NCBI GenBank assembly: GCA_029945375.1
Contig: CM057065.1
Coordinates: 1,860,001-1,924,000, forward strand
Direction: 5' to 3'
DNA: 64,000 nt
Source: Agaricus subrufescens
Lineage: Eukaryota > Basidiomycota > Agaricomycetes > Agaricales > Agaricaceae
Made by a program: the position numbers and the translations under genes. Below are positions 35,343 to 45,728 of this stretch, one piece after another. The notes beneath the pieces were generated by a model. The model was given only the letters and a program-made list of their open reading frames with translations, had not been told where the DNA came from and ran no database searches. The number at the start of each line of letters is the position of its first letter. Positions within the stretch are counted from its first letter, which is position 1.

Positions 35343-38300
35343 ATGGGCGCCCGACACTTAAATTTTATAAGAAATGGACTCTTAATTAGGAAAAACGGTA
35401 CGAAGCAATTGAATGTAAAAACAGTCATTACTACGATAGATACGAACCAAAGCTTTGAGATAACCGCATTATTAGATACAGGATGCACGAGCTCATGTAT
35501 TAGTCAGGACTTAGTAGATAAACTCGGGATTAACACGGAAGAATACGGTACGGAGGTAGCATGCTTTAACGCAGATGGTACTCTCAACAAATCGGGAAAA
35601 ATAACCCGGTTCGTAGAAACACACATGATCATCAATGGACACAAGGAGTACATACATCTGGCGGTAGCAGACCTAGGAAAAGCAGAGATGTTCCTCGGAT
35701 ACGAATGGATCACGAAACACAATCCGTCTATCGATTGGCAACAAGAAGAAATCAAATTCGATAGATGTAAATGTGGAAGGAACATATTCGGAGCGGAACC
35801 AGAAGAGGAAACAGAGGAAGTAGAAGAAATGGACGACGGAGACAGACTGCTCCTAATCGATATAAACCAGAGAGCGCTAAACATACAACAACGAGCGTTC
35901 CAAACCATTTCCAGTAAACTAGCGGAAGAGCAATCGAGAAAGGAAAAGGAAGTCACATTCAAGGAAAGAGTCCCCGAAGAGTACTGGAACTACGAAAAGA
36001 CAGTATTCGGAAAAGAAGGTTTTGACGAACTACCAGAGCATAAACAATGGGATCACGCAATCGAATTAATACCCGGAGCAACACTCAAAGATTGCAAAGT
36101 ATACCCATTAAGTCGATCAGAACAGACAGAACTTGACAAATTCCTGGACGAACACCTAAAGACCGGAAGAATAAGACCATCCAAATCGCCGTGTGCATCA
36201 CCCTTCTTCTTCGTAAAGAAAAAAGACGGAAGCCTAAGACCAGTCCAAGACTATCGAAAATTGAATGAGGTCACTATAAAAAACAAATATCCATTACCAC
36301 TCATTCAGGAACTGGTCGACAAACTCCAAGGAAAAAAGTACTTCACGAAACTAGACATCAGATGGGGCTACAATAACATCCGAATCAAAAAGGGCGACGA
36401 ATGGAAGGCAGCTTTCCGCACGAACCGAGGCATGTTCGAACCATTAGTAATGTACTTCGGATTGTGCAACTCGCCAGCCACGTTTCAAACAATGATGGAC
36501 AGCCTGTTAAAAGAAAAAATCGACAAAGGAAACGTAGTTGACTATATGGATGATATCATGATAGCCACGGAAACGATGGAAGAACACATAGAAACAGTGA
36601 AGTGGGTGCTGGACGTACTAAAGGAAAACAAACTATCGCTACACCCAAAGAAGTGTGAATTCCACAAAAAAGAAATAGCATACTTGGGAGTGATAATATC
36701 AGAAAACGAAATAAAAATGGACCCAGTAAAAGTAAAAGGAGTGGAACAATGGCCGGAACCGAAAAACAAAAACGAAATACAACAATTCTTGGGATTCTGT
36801 AACTATTATAGGAGATTCATAAAGGACTACGCAAAAATAGCAAAACCACTGAGCGAATTAACTGGAAAAAAGGAATGGAAATGGGAATTGGAACAATTAG
36901 GGGCGTTTAAAAAACTAAAAAAGGCAATAATAAAAGACACAATATTAACGATACCAAATAACGAGGGAAAATATAGGATAGAAACGGACGCATCAGGATA
37001 CGCACTTGGAGGAGTATTGTCACAACAACAAGAAAATGGAGGATGGAAACCAGTAGCATTCATGTCACGATCACTTAACGAAACAGAACGGAATTACGAA
37101 ATTTACGATAGAGAATTATTAGCAATTATGACGGGAATAAATCATTGGAGGCAGTATTTACTAGGGGCAAAAGAGAAAATAGAAATATGGACGGATCATA
37201 AGAACTTGGAGTACTTCCGAAAGCCACAGAAACTTAATAGAAGGCAAGCTGGATGGATGACGGAATTACAACAATACGACTACACTCTCGAACACAAACC
37301 AGGGGTGACAATGAAAGTCGCAGACAAATTATCGAGAAGGCCAGACTACTATAAAGGAGAATCAGATAACGAAAACACGGTCCTCCTGAAAAAAGAGAAC
37401 TTCTCGATCACGAACCGACAAATACAATGCACCCTATTACGAGAAGCACAGTCCCTCCAAGAACACATAGAGGCAGAAGTATGGGACGCAGTTCAAAGGG
37501 AAGGAAAGGGAAACGGCTGGGAACACGAGGATGGAACGATTCGATGGAAAGGTCGCCTATACATCCCAGATTCAAAGGAATTAAGGGAAGAAATAATAAA
37601 AGAACATCACGATCAACCATTAGCAGGACATCCAGGGTATACGAAAACACACGAACTCATCACACGAAATTATTGGTGGCCAAGGATGATGAACGATATA
37701 AAGGAATATGTGAGAGGATGTGAAACGTGCCAGAAAACAAAAATTGATCGACAAAAAAAGAAGAATGTTCTGTTCCCAAATAGCATACCGGAAGGACCAT
37801 GGCAAACGATCTCGATGGACCTGATCGGACCATTACCAATGTCACAAGGATATGACGGAATATTAGTAGTGGTAGATCGATTTACGAAAATGGCAAGGTA
37901 CATGCCAATCAACATGAAAATCACATCACTAGGGTTAGCATCGAATCTATGGAAGCATGTGTTCAAAGATGTCGGAATTCCAAAAAAGATCATCAGTGAT
38001 CGAGGACCTCAATTCGTCTCAAAATTCATAAAGGAATTATATCAGATGCTGAGAATAGAAAGAAATCCGTCAACAGCCTATCACCCGCAAACGGACGGCC
38101 AAACAGAAAGGACAAATCAAGAAGTCGAGCAATACCTGAAATGTTACGTAAACTATAGACAGACGGATTGGGCCAAATGGTTGTCAATGGCAGAATTTAG
38201 CTATAACAATCGAGTACACTCAGCAACGGGCAAGACACCATTCTTCCTTAATTACGGAAGACATCCCGAAATGAACGGAGACACTGAATTAGGGAATAAA

Positions 38301-38930
38301 GTTCCAGCGGCAGACGAATTCGTAAAAGAAGTAGAGAAAACACTAAAAGAAGCGAAAGAAAAACTGGAGGAAACAAACAAAAAAATGAAAGAAAAACATG
38401 ACAAGAAAAAGGGGGAACAAATAAAATACAAAAAAGGAGATCTTGTATGGATTGATGGAACCGATATATCCACCGATCAACCTACAAAGAAACTCGGACC
38501 AAGGAGATACGGACCATTTCCTATTGAAGAAAAAGTCACAGAGTCTACATACAAAGTGACATTACCAAAACAATGGAAAAGGATCCACACGGTGTTTAAC
38601 GAAGCCAAATTAACACCATATCATAAGCCAAAATTCACACAACAGTCCGAAAACTCCGATAACAGAATCCCTCAGACAGAAGGAAAAGAAATGATAATGG
38701 AAGTCGATAAAGTACTTGACTCGAGATGGAGAGGAGAGAAATTAGAATATAAAATAAAATGGAAAGGACAGCCGAACGAAGAATCGACGTGGGAAGAAAG
38801 AAAGAATATATTCGAAAATGCAGCAGAAAAATGTAGAGAATTCCATAAAGAAAATCCAGAAGCGCCAAGAATGCCTACAATTAGAATACCGACAAAATTA
38901 CGAGGACGTAATATCTTAAGGGGGGGGTAA
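35343..38930 (+). CDS. pol: Retrotransposon Pol: protease, reverse transcriptase, RNase H, integrase, chromodomain
   Basis: 1195 residues from the first ATG; the frame is open from about 35221, in the -1 frame relative to gag. Protease active site LLDTGCTSSC (DTG at 45-47). Reverse transcriptase includes KKKDGSLRPVQDYRKLN and YMDDIMIA (about 401). RNase H includes ETDASGYALGGVLSQQ. Integrase has the HHCC zinc domain (about 755-800) and catalytic D at about 826 (SMDLIGPLP), D at about 886 (SDRGPQF) and E 36 residues later. A GPF-like KLGPRRYGPFP follows, then a chromodomain near 1120-1175 (DSRWRGEKLEYKIKWKGQ), which in this class directs insertion to particular chromatin. It has no internal stops. 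As no ATG follows the gag stop closely, a -1 frameshift in the overlap is a likely route of expression. Confidence 0.95.
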   Translation: MGARHLNFIRNGLLIRKNGTKQLNVKTVITTIDTNQSFEITALLDTGCTSSCISQDLVDKLGINTEEYGTEVACFNADGTLNKSGKITRFVETHMIINGHKEYIHLAVADLGKAEMFLGYEWITKHNPSIDWQQEEIKFDRCKCGRNIFGAEPEEETEEVEEMDDGDRLLLIDINQRALNIQQRAFQTISSKLAEEQSRKEKEVTFKERVPEEYWNYEKTVFGKEGFDELPEHKQWDHAIELIPGATLKDCKVYPLSRSEQTELDKFLDEHLKTGRIRPSKSPCASPFFFVKKKDGSLRPVQDYRKLNEVTIKNKYPLPLIQELVDKLQGKKYFTKLDIRWGYNNIRIKKGDEWKAAFRTNRGMFEPLVMYFGLCNSPATFQTMMDSLLKEKIDKGNVVDYMDDIMIATETMEEHIETVKWVLDVLKENKLSLHPKKCEFHKKEIAYLGVIISENEIKMDPVKVKGVEQWPEPKNKNEIQQFLGFCNYYRRFIKDYAKIAKPLSELTGKKEWKWELEQLGAFKKLKKAIIKDTILTIPNNEGKYRIETDASGYALGGVLSQQQENGGWKPVAFMSRSLNETERNYEIYDRELLAIMTGINHWRQYLLGAKEKIEIWTDHKNLEYFRKPQKLNRRQAGWMTELQQYDYTLEHKPGVTMKVADKLSRRPDYYKGESDNENTVLLKKENFSITNRQIQCTLLREAQSLQEHIEAEVWDAVQREGKGNGWEHEDGTIRWKGRLYIPDSKELREEIIKEHHDQPLAGHPGYTKTHELITRNYWWPRMMNDIKEYVRGCETCQKTKIDRQKKKNVLFPNSIPEGPWQTISMDLIGPLPMSQGYDGILVVVDRFTKMARYMPINMKITSLGLASNLWKHVFKDVGIPKKIISDRGPQFVSKFIKELYQMLRIERNPSTAYHPQTDGQTERTNQEVEQYLKCYVNYRQTDWAKWLSMAEFSYNNRVHSATGKTPFFLNYGRHPEMNGDTELGNKVPAADEFVKEVEKTLKEAKEKLEETNKKMKEKHDKKKGEQIKYKKGDLVWIDGTDISTDQPTKKLGPRRYGPFPIEEKVTESTYKVTLPKQWKRIHTVFNEAKLTPYHKPKFTQQSENSDNRIPQTEGKEMIMEVDKVLDSRWRGEKLEYKIKWKGQPNEESTWEERKNIFENAAEKCREFHKENPEAPRMPTIRIPTKLRGRNILRGG
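38919..38927 (+). other. Polypurine tract
   Basis: A-G run ending in eight G immediately before TAA and the 3' LTR; expected second-strand primer of the element. Confidence 0.6.
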
Positions 38931-39155
38931 TATAACGATTAAATTCTCTTTTCTTTTTATTTTCTTTTCTTACTTAATTATGAAACACTTAATAGTTAGT
39001 CATGAAACGTTAATGTAAAAAGCACAGTCAATGAACCATAGTCCGTAGTTCCACAGAACTCGTATATAAAGGCTCGAATAGCGTACTTGTAACTTAACTT
39101 CGAGCTAGCTGCAATAAATCTTTCTAAATCCAACACGGATATTAAGATCGTAACA
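38931..39155 (+). repeat. 3' LTR
   Basis: 225 bases, one difference from the 5' LTR. Followed directly by the CAGCC target duplication at 39156-39160. Confidence 0.95.
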
Positions 39156-39160
39156 CAGCC

Positions 39161-39849
39161 GCATGAAAGACAGAACCAAATGAAAGGGATGAGCGGAAAG
39201 CGTGAGACTAGGCTGGAGATTATCGGTCCGATTCGGGAAAACTGTCAATCACCGGTGGAGTCTAAGGAGGTACACGTGATGTATAGAGGGTTCTGTGAGG
39301 TAGAACTGCTAGGCTCTAGCCCAACATCTAGCGAGTTCCGAGCGGAGGAGTTAAGTGGCGCACGAAGAAAATCACGAAGAGCAGAATTTTCTATTTATAG
39401 TTCTTGCTCCTGATTTGACCCAGGCTCCTACCCATCCCTCTCACTGAGGGTGGATTTGACCTGGAATCAAGTGTAATCCCTCTACATTCGGTCAACCGGT
39501 AGAGTCAGATGACTGGCAATAGTCGCCAAAGCCGCGCAACGGTGTCACAACTACAACAGGCTTCGTACTACCCGAGATACTCCCAAGTTGAATTGAATTT
39601 TACTGCTGGTACACGACCCATAGTAAATCAGCAAATATATGTGTATTAGGCCAGTTGAAGAGCAGTTTGTTCATAGCTCGTTGCGACGTAGTCACCTAAA
39701 ACTTGAGAAATATCACACATCACATAGTTTCGATAGTTTTAATCAAAACAGGGTGAATTATATTTAGGCATTTTCAGAACATGATCATGAACAAGAACAT
39801 CGGAGCACTATTTATAACACCCATGCCGATTTACCCCTCGGGACGTAAT
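39161..39849. other. Right flank of the LTR element
   Basis: No gene recognised. The part after about 39740 carries the 3'-flank motifs shared with copy C (TTATATTTAGGCAT and CTATTTATAACAC), so it belongs to the duplicated unit of copy D. Confidence 0.4.
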
Positions 39850-41021
39850 GATTTGCTCTATCTATACCGAATTACAAGAGGGTTGCCGTGATCCCAGCCC
39901 CTAGCGTCGAATGCCAGGACATTGGGATGATCGGTCCATTCTGGAAGTCAGTAACTCTGACATCTGCCTTTTGTTCCGTCTTTTCAATTGAGCATACAGT
40001 ACTGATATTGAATATAATCTCGGCTGTCTGCAATGACCTTTATATCTGCTCCAACTTCAATTCCATTAGGCACAGGTTAACTTATTCACCATGTCCCCTG
40101 CTACGAAAAATGCATCGCTATGCAATGCAGATGTCAAGAAAGTAGCGACTATGGTCATTGTGATCTAATCACCCCTGATTCAGCAATAGCCTGCATGAGT
40201 CTTTGTGTAGGTCGCAGTGGTGCCACCTCGAGTCCGCTGAGATGACACATGTTCTTGTTGACCGATCTCCCGATGTTCCAGATGCGCCAGATTAACATTC
40301 CTGATGAAATCCTAATGAGAGGATCATCACTATTGTACCAGTAAATTATATTGACCTGAAATAAGAGTGTTTTGAGCGGCGTGAATGCCAGACATTGTGG
40401 TGCCCCAGGATCGGAAAGCCAGCCTGAAGTATTCGTAGGTCCATGAAATAATTTGAATCTAGGCTATCGTTTTTATTGCTCTTGGAATGACGCTGAGTTA
40501 CAGTAGGACCGGTGGCACGGTAGCTAGCCAACGTCGTTCACATTGTTCATAAGCATCCCAACACCTGTAAATCTATGGGGTGATAAGTTTTTGCTGGTAA
40601 CAACACGTAAGCAAAGGTATCACACAAGGACAAAATCGCCAAGAAGAATGATGAGAACTTGGTTTCTAACCTGGTCAATGATTACAAAGTCTGTGTCTAC
40701 AAACGAGTTGGTTCAATGCGTACTCGGGTAAGTTTCGTCCAGTCTGAAGGAGTATTGAGCTCTGGTATTGGTCCCTCTACCGTCATAACAGCGCTAAAAC
40801 CTAGGCCAGTGACCATGTCCCCATGTACAGATGATGAAAAGCAGCATTGAAACAATTGTCAACAACCAGCGAATTTCGTGTAAGCGTAGCAACTTGATTC
40901 CTTGGTTAGTCTCCCTTAGGAGCAAGGTTCGGGCAGATAACCAGCACTTCATGAGAAACATGCCATAGACGATTGCCTCGCAGAGATGAGCAACAGCGAC
41001 GGAGGACTTATTGATAGGCAT
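39850..41021 (-). pseudogene. Seven-transmembrane family protein, copy D (pseudogene)
   Basis: All five exons of the family are recognisable but the gene is broken. Exon 1 starts MPINKSSVAVAHLCEAIVYG and is frameshifted within the conserved STWD segment (CTWG followed by out-of-frame sequence near 40825). Exon 2 still reads NQVLIILLGDFVL. Exon 3 begins IYRCWDAYE but has an in-frame TAA (40498-40500) after VPPVLL. Exon 4 has the IAESG motif followed by stops. The upstream TATA-like motif seen in copies C, E and F is degraded here (TATTAGTAAAAG near 41058-41069). Loss of both coding capacity and promoter motif is consistent with an older inactivation. Confidence 0.8.
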
Positions 41022-41978
41022 TGTGGAGTGAGCCCAAATTAGTTAAATGAAAACTTATGGCCACTTTTACTAATAGCATCATCACCGCTGTTCAATGGAT
41101 TCATTTTAATCCGCCAGCGTCAAGCCGAGCAGCGCGCCTTGAGGAAAACTTCTTGTGTTGAGGTTATTAGTATCCTTGGGAATAATTGTAATGTCTCCGA
41201 AGATATCGCCGCAGCATGTTTCGGATCAATGTTCCGGGACGATAAAAGTGCGCTATATCATTGTCAGGGCCGACATTAGATGATTGAAGATGACGAAAAT
41301 TACCCGCAGTCAGCATCAATTAGTAGGGAAGTCCGGTGGAACGCATCATGAAGTGACATCTCTCTTCCCAGCTCACGATTGCTACGTCGCATACACTTGA
41401 AAGCCATTCTGTCAGGTAAGAGAGCCAATTCAGACTCTTGCGTACACACACATCTTGCCTGCTCTTTGCATGCCATCGGCAATATAGTAGAGTAACGCAC
41501 AAGGGAGCCATGCGATCAGATTTTTCCAAGTGCGCGTCGGGTGTGTCGGGTTAGTTGTGTTGAAGTATGAATCTATCCTCCTTTGACTATGTTAGTGTGC
41601 GCTACCACACTCAGGCTCCCTAGTTTACTCCTTTTGTGAAGGTGCCACCATCCTGAATCCCGCATACGCGCCTCCTCTCGAACAGCCTATGAAATTTGAG
41701 CACAGCACAATGCAGATGCCAACCCAGTCGTGGTGCTTATGATTGAGAGCTCAAGCAGGAAATAGGGAAGTACGAGCAGACAAGGAAAATAGTGAAGACC
41801 CGGGTTACATTTTACAGTCACAAAGGAGCTGGCCCGTCTACTTCAGCACTCGGGCATCAGTGCCCATCAACAGCCAAGCCATGAACGAACAAGCTCGTCC
41901 ACTTTCTTCCACTCTCGATCAATATCCGCCGCATCCAGAGAGACCCACTCCAGTCAACTTGCTGAGGATAAAAAATGG
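41022..41978. other. Spacer between copies D and E
   Basis: No gene recognised. About 41570-41910 resembles 43990-44150 (shared ACTCCTTTGACTATGT, AAAATAGTGAAGAC and GTCAAGCCATGAACG-type runs), showing that copies E and F sit in tandemly duplicated units that include non-coding flanks. Confidence 0.45.
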
Positions 41979-43125
41979 CTACGATGCTCGACTTCCAGAT
42001 GCATCTTGCGCCGGGTGCGAGAATATTAAGCTATGTGTCCTAGTTTGGGAACCTGCAACTCCAATGCACACCCCTTGGTCATCCGTTTCAATGGAACGTA
42101 TGATGATGAGATTGGATGCAATTCCGGCTGTTTGCAGTGACTTTGATAACCCGGTCAACCCCTCAATTGATAAGAGACGAGGTGATGACTTACCATATCA
42201 ACTGCTATATAAACTGCGTTGCTACGTGCTACAGATGCCAAAAAGGTAGCAAATACGGTCACCGTGTAAACCGCTCCCGATTCTGCAACAGCCCGCATAA
42301 ATCGTTGCAAAGGTGACTGCTGAATTGCATGAAGTCCACCAGGATGATTCGTATTCATATCAACCTCTTGCCTGACGCACCAAATGCGCCAAACCAGCAT
42401 TCCTTTCAGAGATCTCATTGAGGCGTCAGTTACTTTAATGGAAGTGAGTCATACTGACCTGAAGTGAGTATGTTTTGGAGAGCATGAACGCCGAACATTG
42501 TGGCAGTCCAGGCACAGAAATTCAATTGAAGGAATTCATCAGCCGTTGTAGTACCTCCAAGTTGTATCACTCTAATTGCTACTGCAATAACACCGAGGAA
42601 TAATATGAGGGATGGTGCGATAATGCTCCAGCGCTTGTCATAAATGATCCAGCACCTAAAAACCTATTGATTATTGAGTCTTGAATTATAGTAACCCGTA
42701 AATAAAGGGTTCTTACCAGGACAAAATCGCAAAGAAGAATGGCAAGAACTTGATTCAAGATCTGTCCAGTCGCCTCAGAGTCTGTTTCTTAATAAAGTAG
42801 CCCAAGGATAGCAGGGACATACTCGTGCTGTGTTTGTCCAGCCTAATGGTCCGTTGAGTTTAGCTGTTATGTCTCCGGCTTTGGTGAAAGTGTTGAAAAG
42901 GTACAAGATCCCCGCGGCCACGTCCCACGTAGAAATGACAGAGAACATCATTGAAACGATTGTCAACAACCAGCGTATTTTACGCAGAGGCACCAACCTC
43001 ACCCCCTCGTCAGTATTCCTGAAGAGGAGGGTTCGGGTGGAGAACCACCACGTCACAAGGAATAAGCCATATAGGATTCCCTCGCAGAGTTGTGCGACAG
43101 CAACGGGGAACTGGTCAATAGACAT
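41979..43125 (-). CDS. Seven-transmembrane family protein, copy E
   Basis: Exon 1 42823-43125 (MSIDQFPVAVAQLCEGILYG to GWTNTAR), exon 2 42717-42761 (45 bases; NQVLAILLCDFVL), exon 3 from about 42672 down to about 42465 (VFRCWIIYDKRWSII to NILTSG), exon 4 (MLVWRIWCVRQEVD to NAVYIAVDM), exon 5 starting SLQTAGIASNLIIIR and ending at 41979. The product is about 310 residues with seven predicted passes. It has a cysteine where other copies have glycine in the exon 2 GDF motif. A TATA-like element lies at 43187-43198. Closest to copy F, including in the flanks. It appears intact. Confidence 0.82.
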
Positions 43126-44462
43126 TCCAGGCTTAGTTGGGTTGTGGTATTTTGCGGGTTGTTAGCGAAGGAGCACTTACCCCCATCTTTTAAATATCGC
43201 CTCGCCTCCCTAGTAGGTGCACCTTGTTCGCCAGTGTTGTGTTATACCTCGAGATCCTTCTTCCCAAGGAGGAAATCTTGAAGAATCAAATCTTTTTTCG
43301 GTTCGTCAGTTTTAGAATTGATCCGAAGCCATCGTTATGAGCTTGCTAGGATGTTTCGGTAGATGAGTATAATATTTGTTCGGGAGCTTGGCCGGGGGGA
43401 GGCCTAATCGCCACTATGTTGTTAGGGTACAGAACAACGGAAAGCACTCACAGAGCGAGTCCAGTAGCATGAAGCGCTGAAGGGCCCAACAATGGACATC
43501 CGTCACCAGGTGACTGAAGTGTTTGGTTCTCGAGGAAGGCACAGAGTAGAAGAAGTTGGACGAGAGTTGTTCAGGTGTTGTGATAATAGGTTTTCGCCAG
43601 AGTGACTGACTGCTTTCCTTGTCATGAATAGGAGGCTATTAGAATGAATGGCTCTCTCTTCGGGCGATCGCTCGGATAGTATGACAGCAGGATGAAGATG
43701 TTGATTAGGCTCGGTTTGGCCGATCGTGCAATACAGGGAGCGCTAATCTAGAGGTGGCTTCTACAGAAGTCATCTCTGGGATCATACACATCATACGGCA
43801 CGGGTTATGTGCTGAGAGGCTTAGGTGAGCTCTGGCCACTTGATAGGGGTGTGGTTTAGATTTACACATCATCGAACGATAGCAATGATGACTGGCGGAG
43901 GGCGTGTTCGAAGGCCTCATGTCATGGTGGCTAGACGACTCGACAACTTCGCACGTTTGGCAAACAGGGCCAAATATCTCGTAAATCATTACTCCTTTGA
44001 CTATGTGACCACGCTGCCTAATTTACCTCTTTTGAAATACCACACCATCGCGAACACGAGTCGACGAGGAAAATAGTGAAGACACAGGTTACAGTGACAA
44101 AGGGTCTGGCCCGTCCACTCAAGATATGCCTGTCAACAGTCAAGCCATGAACGGACAATTCGCAGTAGTAACATAGACGTCCTCGATATAGTCAAATCAC
44201 TTAATGCATCTTTCAAAGAATGAATGAATGATCAGATGAGGTTAAGTGATTTGCATAGGGACTTAGAGTTCTTGTATACTACTCCCCCGCTTTGTAAATG
44301 ATAAGTGGATGATACTTGTGGAATAAAACTTGTACTCTAGATGCGCATGATGGGACCCCTGAAGGACTGTAAATATATACGTGACCCCGATTCACGTCTT
44401 ACAATCAGCTAATTCCAAAGAAAATACCGACTCGTTCTGCTTCCATGTTCAACTATTAAGGA
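43126..44462. other. Spacer between copies E and F (duplicated flank)
   Basis: No gene recognised apart from the copy E promoter. 43480-43700 resembles 45990-46200 (shared GGGCCCAACAATGG, GACGAGAGTTGT, TTCCTTGTCATGA and CTTCGGGCGAT), so the upstream regions of E and F derive from one ancestor. Confidence 0.5.
43187..43198 (-). promoter_or_regulatory. TATA-like element of copy E
   Basis: Minus-strand GATATTTAAAAG, 62-73 bases upstream of the ATG, matching the element of copies C and F. Confidence 0.5.
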
Positions 44463-45653
44463 TTATTTATTGATACCTGGAGTCGGCACCCTCTCTGTGA
44501 AAGAAAAAGTGTTTAACTCAATTGATGCATCTTGCACCGAGCGCGAAAACATTAGCATCGATCTACCCAAGTTCTGGGGGCTTGCAACTCCGATGCATAC
44601 CTCCCGATCATCCCTTTCAATGGAACGTACAATGATGAGATTGGATGCAATTCCGGCTGTTTGCAGTGACTTCGATAACTTGATCAACCCCCTATTGACT
44701 GAGAACAAATTTATTACTCACCATATTCAACGCTATGTAAACTGCATTACTACGTGTTGCAGATGTTAAAAAAGTGACAAGTACGGTCGCCGTGTAAACT
44801 GCTCCTGATTCTGCAACCGCCTGCATGTATCTTTGCATAGGTCGCGGCGGAGCTGCTTTGTATCCTCCAGGACAGTTTGTGTTCTGGTTGATTGGCCTTC
44901 CGACACACGAAATGCGCCAGATTAACATTCCTATTGAATATCTCAATGAGACGTCAAACACAGTAGCGAAAGTGGGTCACACTGACCTGAAGTGAGTATG
45001 TTTTGGATAGCATGAACACCAAACATCGCAGCAGCCCAGGGACAGAATTCCAATGTCGGAGTTTCATCGGCTCGCGAAGCAACTCCAATCTCCACTAGTC
45101 TAATTGCTGTCGCAATGGCACCGAGGAGCAATAAGAGGGAAGGTGCGATAACACTCCAACGTCTCCCATAAACTATCCAGCACTTGAAAATCTATAGACT
45201 GGTGAGGTTTGGCTTACGTTGACCCATAAATAAATGTTTCATACCAGGACAAAATCCCCAAGAAGAATGGCAAGGGCTTGATTTAAAACCTGACGAACTC
45301 TTTCAGCATTTGTTTCTTTACAAAACAGTTCAAGCATAGCGAAGACATACTCGTGCTATGTTTATCCAGCCTGACGGTCCGTTGAATTGCCCTGTTGGCC
45401 CTCCCGCTTCATTGAAGGCGTTGAAAAGGTACAATATCCCCGTGACCATGTCCCACGTAGAAATGATAAGAAACGTCGTTGAAACAACAGTCAACACCCA
45501 GCGGACTTCACACAAGTGCACCAACCTCATGCCCTCATCGGTATTTTTGAAAAGAAGGGTTCGGGCGCAGAGCCAGCACGTTGCGAGGAATAAGCCATAG
45601 AAGACACCCTCGCAAAGTTGTGCAACAGCAATGGGGAACTGGTTGACATTCAT
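44463..45653 (-). CDS. Seven-transmembrane family protein, copy F
   Basis: Exon 1 45351-45653 (MNVNQFPIAVAQLCEGVFYG to GWINIAR). Exon 2 reads NQALAILLGDFVL and is 45 bases. Exon 3 runs IFKCWIVYGRRWSVI to NILTSG, exon 4 MLIWRISCVGRPIN to NAVYIALNM, and exon 5 SLQTAGIASNLIIVR to GINK and a stop at 44463. About 318 residues, seven predicted passes, polar tail of about 50 residues. An in-frame upstream ATG at 45716 would add a 21-residue unconserved extension reaching the TATA-like element, so the downstream ATG is preferred. It is intact and is the closest relative of copy E. Confidence 0.83.
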
Positions 45654-45716
45654 TTTGGGGTTGGTTGGGTTTGCGGTAGTCCACAGATTGTTAGTAAAAC
45701 GGGATCTTACACTCAA

Positions 45717-45728
45717 CTCTTAAATATC
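45717..45728 (-). promoter_or_regulatory. TATA-like element of copy F
   Basis: Minus-strand GATATTTAAGAG, 64-75 bases upstream of the preferred ATG; same position as in copy E. Confidence 0.5.

Larger units (their letters stand above)
33324..39155 (+). mobile_element. Complete Ty3-type LTR retrotransposon with chromodomain (chromovirus)
   Basis: A 5.8-kb element bounded by 225-base LTRs that differ at one base (C/T in the CTTAAYAGTT stretch) and flanked by a perfect 5-base duplication CAGCC (33319-33323 and 39156-39160). It holds gag with a zinc knuckle and pol ordered protease, reverse transcriptase, RNase H, integrase, chromodomain, which defines a chromovirus. Both frames are open end to end, so the insertion is recent and may be autonomous. 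The LTRs start TATAAC and end GTAACA, an unusual TA...CA terminus. It inserted into the array of membrane-protein genes between copies C and D. Its coding strand is much more A-rich than the host genes. Confidence 0.95.

Noticed and set aside
35504..38868. Many open frames antisense to pol
   Set aside because: They are shadows caused by the strong A-rich bias of the retrotransposon coding strand.
45654..45716. Upstream ATG for copy F
   Set aside because: Would place the start at the TATA-like element and add residues not present in any paralogue.
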